Positions 1 through 5,925 of a stretch of 14,493 nucleotides of DNA are shown one piece after another. Within the stretch, counting starts at the first letter, position 1. The number at the start of each line of letters is the position of its first letter. The DNA is from Roseiarcus sp049509635 (lineage in GTDB: Bacteria; Pseudomonadota; Alphaproteobacteria; Rhizobiales; Beijerinckiaceae), in NCBI GenBank assembly GCA_049509635.1, contig JBEKZS010000113.1:1-14493 (forward strand), in the 5' to 3' direction. Made by a program: the position numbers and the translations under genes. The notes below the pieces were generated by a model. The model did not search any database and was not told where the DNA came from. It saw only the letters and a list, made by a program, of their open reading frames with translations.

Positions 1-34
1 ACTGGCCGGAATCGCCAAGAGCTTCGGCGCCCAG
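1..34. repeat. 34-bp perfect direct repeat, copy 1 (cysW side)
   Basis: Bases 1-34 are identical to bases 569-602 and diverge from base 35 onward. The match begins at the first base of the window, so the repeat could be longer to the left. Both copies are read in the same frame and encode LAGIAKSFGAQ. That peptide is normal in CysA but is too polar for the membrane segment expected here in CysW. Confidence 0.97.
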
Positions 35-511
35 GGGGTGCTCGGGCCCTGGGCGGCCGCCCATGGCCTGAAGATCATCATCGCCACCCCGGGCATCGTG
101 CTGGCGACCGTGTTCATCACCTTTCCGGTCGTCGCGCGCGAGTTGATCCCGCTGATGCAGAGCCAGGGGACGGCCGAGGAGGAGGCCGCGCTGACGCTGG
201 GCGCGAGCGGCCTCAAGACCATCCTGACGGTGACCCTGCCCAACATCCGGTGGGCGCTGCTCTACGGAGTCCTGCTGTGCAACGCCCGCGCGATGGGCGA
301 ATTCGGCGCCGTCTCCGTGGTTTCCGGCCATATCCGAGGCCTCACCAATACGATCCCGCTGCAGGTGGAGATTCTCTACAATGAATATAACATCGCCTCC
401 GCCTTCGCCCTCGCTTCGCTCCTCGCGCTTCTGGCCGTGGTCACCCTCGGCCTCAAGTCGATCCTCGAGTGGCGTCACGGCGACGCGCTGGCCGCGCGGC
501 ATCGCCGCTGA
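2..511 (+). CDS. cysW: Sulfate/thiosulfate ABC transporter permease CysW, 5'-truncated
   Basis: Inner-membrane permease of the CysTWA importer, which takes up sulfate or thiosulfate delivered by a periplasmic binding protein. The reading frame is open from base 2 and ends at the TGA at 509-511, so about 169 C-terminal residues are present; the family is usually about 280-290 residues. The visible part matches CysW closely. A membrane stretch (IIIATPGIVLATVFITFPVV) leads into the RELIPLMQSQGTAEEEAALTLGAS loop, the EAA-type coupling segment that docks on the ATPase. This is followed by LPNIRWALLYG, the conserved GEFGAVSVVSG signature and a last membrane helix. The first 11 codons (LAGIAKSFGAQ) do not look like CysW. 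They copy the start of the downstream cysA in the same frame, through a perfect 34-bp repeat, so bases 1 to about 34 may not be genuine cysW. The conserved homology begins around GVLGPW (bases 35-52). Confidence 0.93.
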   Translation: MAGIAKSFGAQGVLGPWAAAHGLKIIIATPGIVLATVFITFPVVARELIPLMQSQGTAEEEAALTLGASGLKTILTVTLPNIRWALLYGVLLCNARAMGEFGAVSVVSGHIRGLTNTIPLQVEILYNEYNIASAFALASLLALLAVVTLGLKSILEWRHGDALAARHRR

Positions 512-1274
512 TCCCGCCGGCCGCGCGGCGGGCCACCCCGAGGCCGCGGCCGCCGGGCTGCGCATCGAACTGGCCGGAATCGCCAAGAGCTTCGGCGCCC
601 AGCCGATCCTGCGCGGCGTCGATCTGACGATCGCGCCGGGAGAACTGATCGCGCTGCTCGGACCGTCCGGCTCTGGCAAGACGACGCTGCTGCGAATCGT
701 CGCCGGACTCGAGGCCGCAGACGGCGGCCGGCTGTGGTTCGGCGCGCAGGACGCCGCCAAGCTGCGCGTGCAGGACCGCCGGATCGGCTTCGTGTTCCAG
801 TCCTATGCGCTGTTCCGGCACATGACGGTCTTCGACAATGTCGCCTACGGCCTGCAAGTGCGCTCGCGCGGCGCGCGGCCGCCGCGGCCGGAAATCGCGC
901 GCCGGGTGCGCGACCTCCTCGATCTCATGCAGCTCGAGGGCCTCGAGGCCCGCCATCCCGCGCAGCTGTCGGGCGGCCAGCGCCAGCGCGTCGCGCTCGC
1001 GCGCGCGCTCGCGATCGAGCCGCAGGCGCTGCTGCTCGACGAGCCGTTCGGGGCGCTCGACGCCAAGGTCCGCAAGGATCTGCGTCGCTGGCTGCGCGAA
1101 ATCCACCAGCGGACCGGCGTGACGACGGTGTTCGTCACCCATGACCAGGCGGAGGCGATGGAACTTGCCGACCGCGTCGCGATCCTCAACGCCGGCCGCA
1201 TCGAACAGGTGGGAAAGCCCGACGAAATCTCCGCCCGGCCGTCGACGCCGTTCGTCCGGGAGTTTCTCGCCTGA
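381..1274 (+). CDS. cysA: Sulfate/thiosulfate ABC importer ATP-binding protein CysA, lacking its C-terminal domain
   Basis: Cytoplasmic ATPase that powers sulfate/thiosulfate uptake through CysT/CysW. Counting from codon 60 (base 558), the protein shows a full nucleotide-binding domain: Walker A GPSGSGKTT, the Q-loop stretch GFVFQSYALFRHMTVFDN, signature LSGGQRQR, Walker B ALLLDEP, D-loop GALDA and H-loop FVTHDQ. The start is uncertain. The only ATG in frame is at 381, inside cysW, overlapping it by 131 bases with a GGTGGAG ten bases upstream. However, the 59 residues it adds are Ser/Pro/Arg-rich and look like an out-of-frame reading of cysW. Homology starts at LRIELAGIAKSFG, where the only candidate is a CTG at 558. 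The protein stops at FVREFLA, where family members usually run about 100 residues further through a TOBE-like regulatory domain, so this is an ATPase core only. It is convergent with the PBP gene, 24 bases away. The family assignment is certain; the start and the reason for truncation are not. Confidence 0.9.
   Translation: MNITSPPPSPSLRSSRFWPWSPSASSRSSSGVTATRWPRGIAADPAGRAAGHPEAAAAGLRIELAGIAKSFGAQPILRGVDLTIAPGELIALLGPSGSGKTTLLRIVAGLEAADGGRLWFGAQDAAKLRVQDRRIGFVFQSYALFRHMTVFDNVAYGLQVRSRGARPPRPEIARRVRDLLDLMQLEGLEARHPAQLSGGQRQRVALARALAIEPQALLLDEPFGALDAKVRKDLRRWLREIHQRTGVTTVFVTHDQAEAMELADRVAILNAGRIEQVGKPDEISARPSTPFVREFLA
569..602. repeat. 34-bp perfect direct repeat, copy 2 (native cysA copy)
   Basis: Identical to bases 1-34, at an offset of 568 bases. 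It encodes LAGIAKSFGAQ within the normal CysA N-terminus (compare the IANIKKSFG-type start of the family), so this copy fits its gene and is probably the original. Confidence 0.97.
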
Positions 1275-1298
1275 CCGCCGGACCTCGGCGCCCGCGGC

Positions 1299-3698
1299 TC
1301 AGTAGAGCCCGCCGGTTCCGCTCATCTGGCGCTCGAGATCCGGCGGCACCGGCAGGACGTGCGGCGCGTCGGAATCGGTGTAGGAATCGGGCGGCGCGGT
1401 GCCCGGCTTGAACGCCTCCAGGATCGAGCCCGCCCCGCTCGAGCGGGCGCCGCTATGGGCGTCGACCGAGATCAGCTTGATGCCGGGGGGGACCCGGAAC
1501 GGCGTGTCCGGCTGGTCCTTCAGGGCGAGCTTCATGAAGTCGCGGAAGATTGGCGCGGTGTAGAGCGCGGCCTGCGCGGAATCGCCGAGCGAGCGCGGGT
1601 GGTCGTAGCCCATGAACACGCCGAAGGCGAGGTCGGGGGAATAGCCGACGAACCAGAGATCCTTGGCCTCGTTGGTGGTGCCGGTCTTGCCCGCCAGATG
1701 CTTGCCGACCTCCTTGATCGCAATCCCGGTGCCGCGCTGGATGACGCCTTCCATGATCGAGGTGATCTGGTAGGCGGTCAGGGGATCGATGACCTGCTCG
1801 CGGGTGTCGATCAGCTTGGGCTCCTCCTGGTTGTCCCAATGGGTCGCGTCGCAATTCTGGCAGATCCGCTCGTCGTGCTTGTAGATCGTATTGCCCCAGC
1901 GGTCCTGGATGCGGTCGATCAGCGTCGACTTGATCTTCCTGCCGCCGTTGGCGAACATCGAATAGGCGGTCACCATCCGCAGCACCGTCGTCTCGCCGGC
2001 GCCCAGCGACATCGACAGATAGGGCGGCAGGTCGTCGTAGACGCCGAACCTCTTGGCGTATTCGACGATCAGCGGCATGCCGATGTCGCGCGCCAGCCGC
2101 ACGGTCATCTGGTTGATCGAATGCTCGACGCCGAACCGCAGCGTGTGCGGTCCGCCCGACTTGCCCTCGAAATTCTGCGGCGACCACATTTCGCCGTTGC
2201 CCTGGTCGACCTCGATCGGCTCGTCGAGGACGATCGAGGACGGCGTGTAGCCATTGTCGAGCGCGGTCGCATAGACGAACGGCTTGAACGAGGAGCCCGG
2301 CTGACGCTTGGCCTGGGTCGCGCGGTTGAACTCGGACTGATCGTAGGAAAATCCGCCGACCATCGCGAACACGCGGCCGGTGAAGGGATCCATGGCGACG
2401 CAGGCGCCCGACACTTCCGGAATCTGGCGCAGGCGGAATTCGCCGTTGCGCCCCACGACCGGCTCGACATAGACGACGTCGCCGGGCTTCATCAGCGCGC
2501 GCGGCTTCTTGCCGGTCCACTTGGTCCCGTCGGCGGTGATCGAGCCGGTCTGCCGGTCCTGCCCGACCGCCCCCGAGGGGTCGTGGTCCGGCTGCAGCCC
2601 GATCCGGGCGGAAATGTCGTTGGCGTCGAGCACGACCGCCAGCCGCCAGGGCTTCACGTCGCCGAGCTGCGGAATGTCGGCGAGCGCGACGCCCCAGTCC
2701 TGGCCGAGGTCGATCGACTTGACCGTGCCGTGCCAGCCATGCGCCTCGTCGTAGCGCACCAAGCCGTCGACGAGCGCCTTGCGCGCCATCAGCTGGATCT
2801 TGGGGTCGAGCGTCGTGCGAACGGACAGGCCGCCCTCGTAGAGCTTCTGCTCGCCGTAGCGTTCGAGCAGTTCGCGCCGCACCTCCTCGGCGAAGAAGCC
2901 TGCGGCGATCGAATTGGGGGTCAGGACGCGCGGACTGACGGTCAGCGGTTCGGCGCGCGCGTTCTGCGCCTCGGCCTGGGTGATGTAGCCGTCTTCCGCC
3001 ATGCGGCCGATGACGTAGTTGCGCCGATCGACGGCGCGATCGTGGTTGCGGAACGGATTGAGTTCGCTCGGCTCCTTGGGCAGCGCGGCGAGATAGGCGA
3101 CCTCGGCGATCGTCAGTTCGTGGACCGACTTGTCGAAATAGTTCAGCGCCGCCGCGGCGACGCCGTAATTGCTGAGGCCGAGGTAGATCTCGTTGAGATA
3201 CAGTTCGAGAATCTTCTCCTTCGAATAGGCCGATTCGATGCGCATGCTCAGCAGGATTTCGCGGATCTTGCGATCGACCGTGCGCTCGTTGTTGAGCAGG
3301 AAATTCTTGGCGACCTGCTGGGTGATCGTGGAGGCGCCCTGGACGTGCTTGGAGCCCTGCAGGAAGACATAGCCCGCGCGGAGGATTCCCTCGGGATCGA
3401 AGCCGCGGTGGGTGTAGAAGTTCTTGTCCTCGGCGGAGATGAATGCGTCCTTCACCAGCGGCGGAATCGCCGAGGACGGCAGGTATAGCCGGCGCTCGTG
3501 CGAATATTCGGCGAGCAGGCTGCCGTCGCCGGCGTGCACGCGCGTCATGACCGGCGGCTCGTAATTCTGCAGCTGGCTGTAGTCGGGCAGGTCCTGCTGA
3601 TACTTCCAGACGATCGCCCCGATGACCCCCGCGCCGATGACGAAGACGATCGCGCCGGTCGCGAAAACGAAACCTATGAAACGGGCGATTCGCCGCAT
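1299..3698 (-). CDS. mrcA: Penicillin-binding protein 1A (bifunctional transglycosylase/transpeptidase)
   Basis: Class A PBP of 799 residues that polymerises glycan strands from lipid II and cross-links their peptides on the periplasmic face. It has a short cytoplasmic N-terminus and one membrane anchor (about residues 7-31). The glycosyltransferase-51 domain (about 55-230) carries EDKNFYTHRGFD with catalytic Glu90, QGASTITQQ (120-128), RKIREILL and ELYLNEIYLG. The transpeptidase domain (about 425-725) carries SSFK with nucleophile Ser469, SIN (527-529) and KTGT (671-674). An OB-like region lies between them. A CxxC pair (Cys613/Cys616, ICQNCD) sits in the periplasmic transpeptidase domain. 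Length is normal for PBP1A. An AAAGGA lies 12 bases before the ATG. It follows the amidase gene on the same strand after a 196-base gap. In many relatives prfB comes next, but here the convergent cysA does. Confidence 0.97.
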   Translation of the reverse strand: MRRIARFIGFVFATGAIVFVIGAGVIGAIVWKYQQDLPDYSQLQNYEPPVMTRVHAGDGSLLAEYSHERRLYLPSSAIPPLVKDAFISAEDKNFYTHRGFDPEGILRAGYVFLQGSKHVQGASTITQQVAKNFLLNNERTVDRKIREILLSMRIESAYSKEKILELYLNEIYLGLSNYGVAAAALNYFDKSVHELTIAEVAYLAALPKEPSELNPFRNHDRAVDRRNYVIGRMAEDGYITQAEAQNARAEPLTVSPRVLTPNSIAAGFFAEEVRRELLERYGEQKLYEGGLSVRTTLDPKIQLMARKALVDGLVRYDEAHGWHGTVKSIDLGQDWGVALADIPQLGDVKPWRLAVVLDANDISARIGLQPDHDPSGAVGQDRQTGSITADGTKWTGKKPRALMKPGDVVYVEPVVGRNGEFRLRQIPEVSGACVAMDPFTGRVFAMVGGFSYDQSEFNRATQAKRQPGSSFKPFVYATALDNGYTPSSIVLDEPIEVDQGNGEMWSPQNFEGKSGGPHTLRFGVEHSINQMTVRLARDIGMPLIVEYAKRFGVYDDLPPYLSMSLGAGETTVLRMVTAYSMFANGGRKIKSTLIDRIQDRWGNTIYKHDERICQNCDATHWDNQEEPKLIDTREQVIDPLTAYQITSIMEGVIQRGTGIAIKEVGKHLAGKTGTTNEAKDLWFVGYSPDLAFGVFMGYDHPRSLGDSAQAALYTAPIFRDFMKLALKDQPDTPFRVPPGIKLISVDAHSGARSSGAGSILEAFKPGTAPPDSYTDSDAPHVLPVPPDLERQMSGTGGLY

Positions 3699-3894
3699 TT
3701 GCCGATCAAATCCTTTTGTTCAGAGTCGCCGCTCTCGGGGCGGAGCGGCGCCGCACTCCTAAGACAGAAGCACGAGAGGATCAATTTGTGTTGCGAGCAG
3801 GGCGGATTTGCGCCGGCGCGCGGCCACGGTCGGCCAAGGCGGGCGCGCTGCGCCCCGGTGACATATTTGCCACTTTGCCACGCGCGGCGGCCGG
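3699..3894 (-). other. Amidase-PBP1A intergenic region with hairpin and tandem 8-mer
   Basis: This gap lies between the amidase stop and the PBP1A start, both on the minus strand. It holds an exact tandem TTTGCCAC (3866-3873 and 3874-3881; GTGGCAAA on the gene strand) just after the amidase stop. It also holds an inverted repeat, GCCGCTC (3728-3734) with GAGCGGC (3743-3749), in what would be the PBP1A leader. No T-run follows the hairpin on the minus strand, so it does not look like an intrinsic terminator. A weak minus-strand promoter-like pair, TTGATC (3779-3784) and TTAGGA (3757-3762) with a 16-base spacer, could give PBP1A its own transcription, but the match is poor. Confidence 0.4.
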
Positions 3895-5253
3895 CTACGG
3901 GCCCCCTTCGGCGGGCGCGGCGACGGCGGCCTCAGGCGTTGCGCTCGCCGCCGTCCGGCTGACGGCGCGACCCGAATCGGCGCGGGCGACGAAGAAGCGG
4001 TCGACGGCGCTCACGAGCGAGGCCTCGGCCCGCGCGCGCCAGTCGGGCGAATTCAGCGATTTCACGTCCTGCGGGCTCGAGAGATAGCCGAGCTCCAGCA
4101 GGACGGAGGGAAAGTCGGGCGCCTTCAGCACGACGAAGCCGGCCGAACGCTCGGGATTGCGGTTGAGCCGCCCGACGCCGCGCCATTCCTCGACGACGCC
4201 GCGCGAGAATATATGGGCATAGGCGCGCGTCTCGCGCCGCTTGAGGTCGAACAGGATGTCGGCGACGCCCTCCGCCTCCTGCTTCTGCTCGACGCCGGCC
4301 GCCTTGTCGGCGGCGTTCTCGCGCTCGGCGATCCGCGCCGCCTCGGCATCGGAAGCGCGGTCCGCCACGGTGTAGACGGTGGCGCCGGATACATCCGCGG
4401 CAGCCTGCAGCGTGTCGGCGTGAATCGAGATCAGCAGCGCCGCATCGGCGTCGCGCGCGACCTTCACGCGATCGTCGAGCGAGACGAATTCGTCGCCATT
4501 GCGGGTCATCACGACGCGGTAGCGCCCGGTCGCCTCCAGCTTTTGTCCGAACTCGCTGGCGAAGGCGTAGACCAGGGTCTTCTCCACGGCGCCGCCGGGG
4601 CCGATCGCGCCGCTGTCGACTCCGCCGTGGCCCGGGTCGAGAACGATCGTGGGCCGCCCCACGGCCAGCGGGGCGGCGGCCGCCAGCGGAGCGGCGACGG
4701 CCGGCGCGGGCGCGGCGGCGCGCTCGCTCTGGGTCGCGGCCTGCCGGAACGACGCGGCGTCGCAGGGCGTCAGCTCGATCTGCAGGCGGGCGGGGGATGC
4801 GCCCCTGGCGATCGGCTGGGCGGCGATCCGGGTCACCCGGGCGGGCGCGGCGAGATCGATGACGATCCGCGACTTGCCGGGCCCGAACAGACCGAATCGA
4901 AACGACTTCACGATTCCCCCGAGGGCGCGGCCCTGGACCGCCCGGCCGACCGCCGGGTCGAGCTGGAAATTGACTTCCGGGACATCGATGACGATGCGAT
5001 CGGGATCGACCATCGCGGTCGCGCGCGCCTCGACCGGCGCGGAAAGATCGAAAGTCAGCGTCGCGGCGGCGCCCTCGTCGACCAGCCGCGCGTCGACCGC
5101 GACCGGCGGCAGCGATGCGCCGAGGGTCGGCGCCCAGGACGCGAGCGCCAGGCCCAAGCCTGCGGCGAGCGCAACGGCCCGCCGAGGACGCACCGACGTC
5201 CGCTCCTCGCCCGCCCTCCTCCGTCTTTCCGCTTTGTCGGCCCACAACGGCAT
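3895..5253 (-). CDS. Periplasmic N-acetylmuramoyl-L-alanine amidase (AMIN + Amidase_3)
   Basis: Zinc hydrolase of the AmiA/B/C type that cuts the amide bond between N-acetylmuramic acid and L-alanine, mainly to split septal peptidoglycan at division. From the ATG at 5253 it has 452 residues. There is an Arg-rich N-terminus with a hydrophobic export segment (AVALAAGLGLALASWAP), then an AMIN domain at about 50-160 that targets the septal wall, an Ala/Pro linker, and the catalytic domain from about 200. Zinc-binding and catalytic residues are visible: His209 in DPGHGGVDSGA, Glu224 in GAVEKTL, His278 in ISIHAD and Glu387 in LLELGYLSS. An in-frame GTG at 5268 would add five residues, but the AGGGCG just before the 5253 ATG favours the ATG. 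The C-terminal tail is Ala-rich. The gene is transcribed away from rne and is followed by PBP1A, consistent with a wall-remodelling pair. Confidence 0.95.
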   Translation of the reverse strand: MPLWADKAERRRRAGEERTSVRPRRAVALAAGLGLALASWAPTLGASLPPVAVDARLVDEGAAATLTFDLSAPVEARATAMVDPDRIVIDVPEVNFQLDPAVGRAVQGRALGGIVKSFRFGLFGPGKSRIVIDLAAPARVTRIAAQPIARGASPARLQIELTPCDAASFRQAATQSERAAAPAPAVAAPLAAAAPLAVGRPTIVLDPGHGGVDSGAIGPGGAVEKTLVYAFASEFGQKLEATGRYRVVMTRNGDEFVSLDDRVKVARDADAALLISIHADTLQAAADVSGATVYTVADRASDAEAARIAERENAADKAAGVEQKQEAEGVADILFDLKRRETRAYAHIFSRGVVEEWRGVGRLNRNPERSAGFVVLKAPDFPSVLLELGYLSSPQDVKSLNSPDWRARAEASLVSAVDRFFVARADSGRAVSRTAASATPEAAVAAPAEGGP

Positions 5254-5397
5254 TGGTTCGCCCTGCACCGAGGAATTGCGACGCGCGCACGCTAACGCAT
5301 AGGGCCTTCGCGGTTAACAAGTTCTGTTTGAGCCCGCTCTCATAGGCCCTCGCGCCCCGACACGCTGTGGCCGTCGCGCAACACACCGGGAAAATCC

Positions 5398-5426
5398 TTG
5401 CCAACTCGCCCGTCAATGCCTATGTC
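5398..5426 (+). promoter_or_regulatory. Candidate rne promoter
   Basis: TTGCCA (5398-5403) and TATGTC (5421-5426) are separated by a 17-base spacer, a reasonable housekeeping-sigma arrangement. It lies upstream of all the leader hairpins. Transcription from here would give a leader of roughly 490 bases, comparable to the long rne leader known in E. coli. The -10 matches the consensus at only three positions, so this is a candidate only. Confidence 0.35.
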
Positions 5427-5484
5427 AAGTCTGTTTCGCGTTCGGATCGATTCCGCTCGGCGCCGGTCTTGTCGGTGGTTTTCC

Positions 5485-5506
5485 GAGCCTGCTGCAGGCG
5501 CGGCTC
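5485..5506 (+). other. Leader hairpin 1 upstream of rne
   Basis: GAGCC (5485-5489) pairs with GGCTC (5502-5506) around a 12-base loop containing a CTGCAG core. The stem is short, so it is supported mainly by its place at the head of a series of hairpins before rne. Confidence 0.3.
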
Positions 5507-5556
5507 AAAAGCGGCCGTGGCGGGGAGAATCCAAACCAGCGGGCCAACGCCCGTCA

Positions 5557-5597
5557 CTTCGACCGCCTCCCTTTTTTCAAGGGTTTTGCGGTCGAAG
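5557..5597 (+). promoter_or_regulatory. rne: Strong two-part hairpin in the rne leader
   Basis: A perfect 10-bp stem, CTTCGACCGC (5557-5566) with GCGGTCGAAG (5588-5597), encloses a U-rich internal loop. Within it is a second perfect 5-bp stem, CCCTT (5569-5573) with AAGGG (5579-5583), capped by TTTTC. The internal loop has CT on one side and TTTT on the other. A U-rich loop in a strong stem-loop ahead of rne resembles the RNase E autoregulatory leader hairpin known in enterobacteria (hp2 of rne5). The sequence is not the same, so the role is inferred from position and shape. Confidence 0.6.
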
Positions 5598-5607
5598 ATT
5601 GGAATGC

Positions 5608-5635
5608 GGCGCGCGGGGTTCACCCCCTTCGCGCC
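5608..5635 (+). promoter_or_regulatory. rne: Second strong hairpin in the rne leader
   Basis: GGCGCG (5608-5613) pairs with CGCGCC (5630-5635), and inside it GGGG (5615-5618) pairs with CCCC (5623-5626) around a TTCA tetraloop. An asymmetric internal loop (C against CTT) separates the stems. It starts ten bases after the preceding hairpin. A further GGCGCG/CGCGCC hairpin at 5656-5670 could swap partners with it, so alternative folds are possible. Confidence 0.5.
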
Positions 5636-5655
5636 GTGACCCGAAGCGGGACATC

Positions 5656-5688
5656 GGCGCGGTTCGCGCCCCTCGATAGGCGACGAGG
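5656..5688 (+). other. Two further small leader hairpins upstream of rne
   Basis: GGCGCG (5656-5661) and CGCGCC (5665-5670) close a 3-base GTT loop. Directly after, CCTCG (5671-5675) and CGAGG (5684-5688) close an 8-base loop. The first stem has the same arm sequences as the 5608-5635 hairpin and could compete with it. In GC-rich DNA such short stems also arise by chance. Confidence 0.35.
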
Positions 5689-5925
5689 ACCGACTCCGCC
5701 GACTTATCAGGTGCGCAATGCTCCAATCACGTTCGCACGGCCGACAAATCGCCCATCACGATGCGCGATCCGGTCTTGGCGTCCGTGACGGGAGCGCCGC
5801 GCTCATTGCGCTCGATCTCACGCATCCCAATCACAAGCCATCCCATGCGGGCCCAGCGCGCCGCCAGTCCGGCCGCCCCTCACGGGCGTCCGGAGCCGCG
5901 CACGCGCGCCCCGAGAGAGTACGAC

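Larger units (their letters stand above)
5254..5925. other. Divergent amidase-rne intergenic region
   Basis: This is 672 bases without a convincing gene. The left end (about 5254-5345) would hold the minus-strand amidase promoter; the only notable element there is GTTAAC at 5313-5318, which reads TTAACC on the minus strand and resembles a CtrA half-site, though a second half at the usual spacing is missing. The middle holds a plus-strand promoter candidate (5398-5426). The stretch 5485-5688 is dense in inverted repeats and probably forms the rne leader. Bases 5689-5925 are GC-rich with no motif I can support apart from the ribosome-binding site. Small open frames here (for example 5367-5639) have no family resemblance and cut across the hairpins, so I do not call them. 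Confidence 0.6.

Noticed and set aside
1359..3488. A 709-residue open frame on the plus strand opposite PBP1A
   Set aside because: It is antisense to a well-supported PBP1A. It is low in complexity, rich in Arg, Asp and Val, and has no conserved motif.
3861..3881. A sigma-54 promoter suggested by TGGCAAAGTGGCAAA on the minus strand
   Set aside because: The GG and GC elements are three bases too close for the -24/-12 spacing, and the sequence is better described as a tandem 8-mer.
5312..5318. A CtrA-binding site upstream of the amidase (TTAACC on the minus strand)
   Set aside because: Only one half-site is present and no partner occurs at the expected 7-base spacing. I mention it in the intergenic entry but do not call it.
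5367..5639. Small open frames in the amidase-rne gap (90 residues on plus; 67 residues on minus at 5420-5623)
   Set aside because: They show no family resemblance, no good ribosome-binding site, and they run through the leader hairpins, so chance frames are more likely.
5761..5925. An N-terminal extension of RNase E starting at the ATG at 5761
   Set aside because: The 55 added residues are Arg/Pro-rich and unlike any RNase E. The conserved start MPNKMIIDASHPEE at 5926 has its own ribosome-binding sequence.
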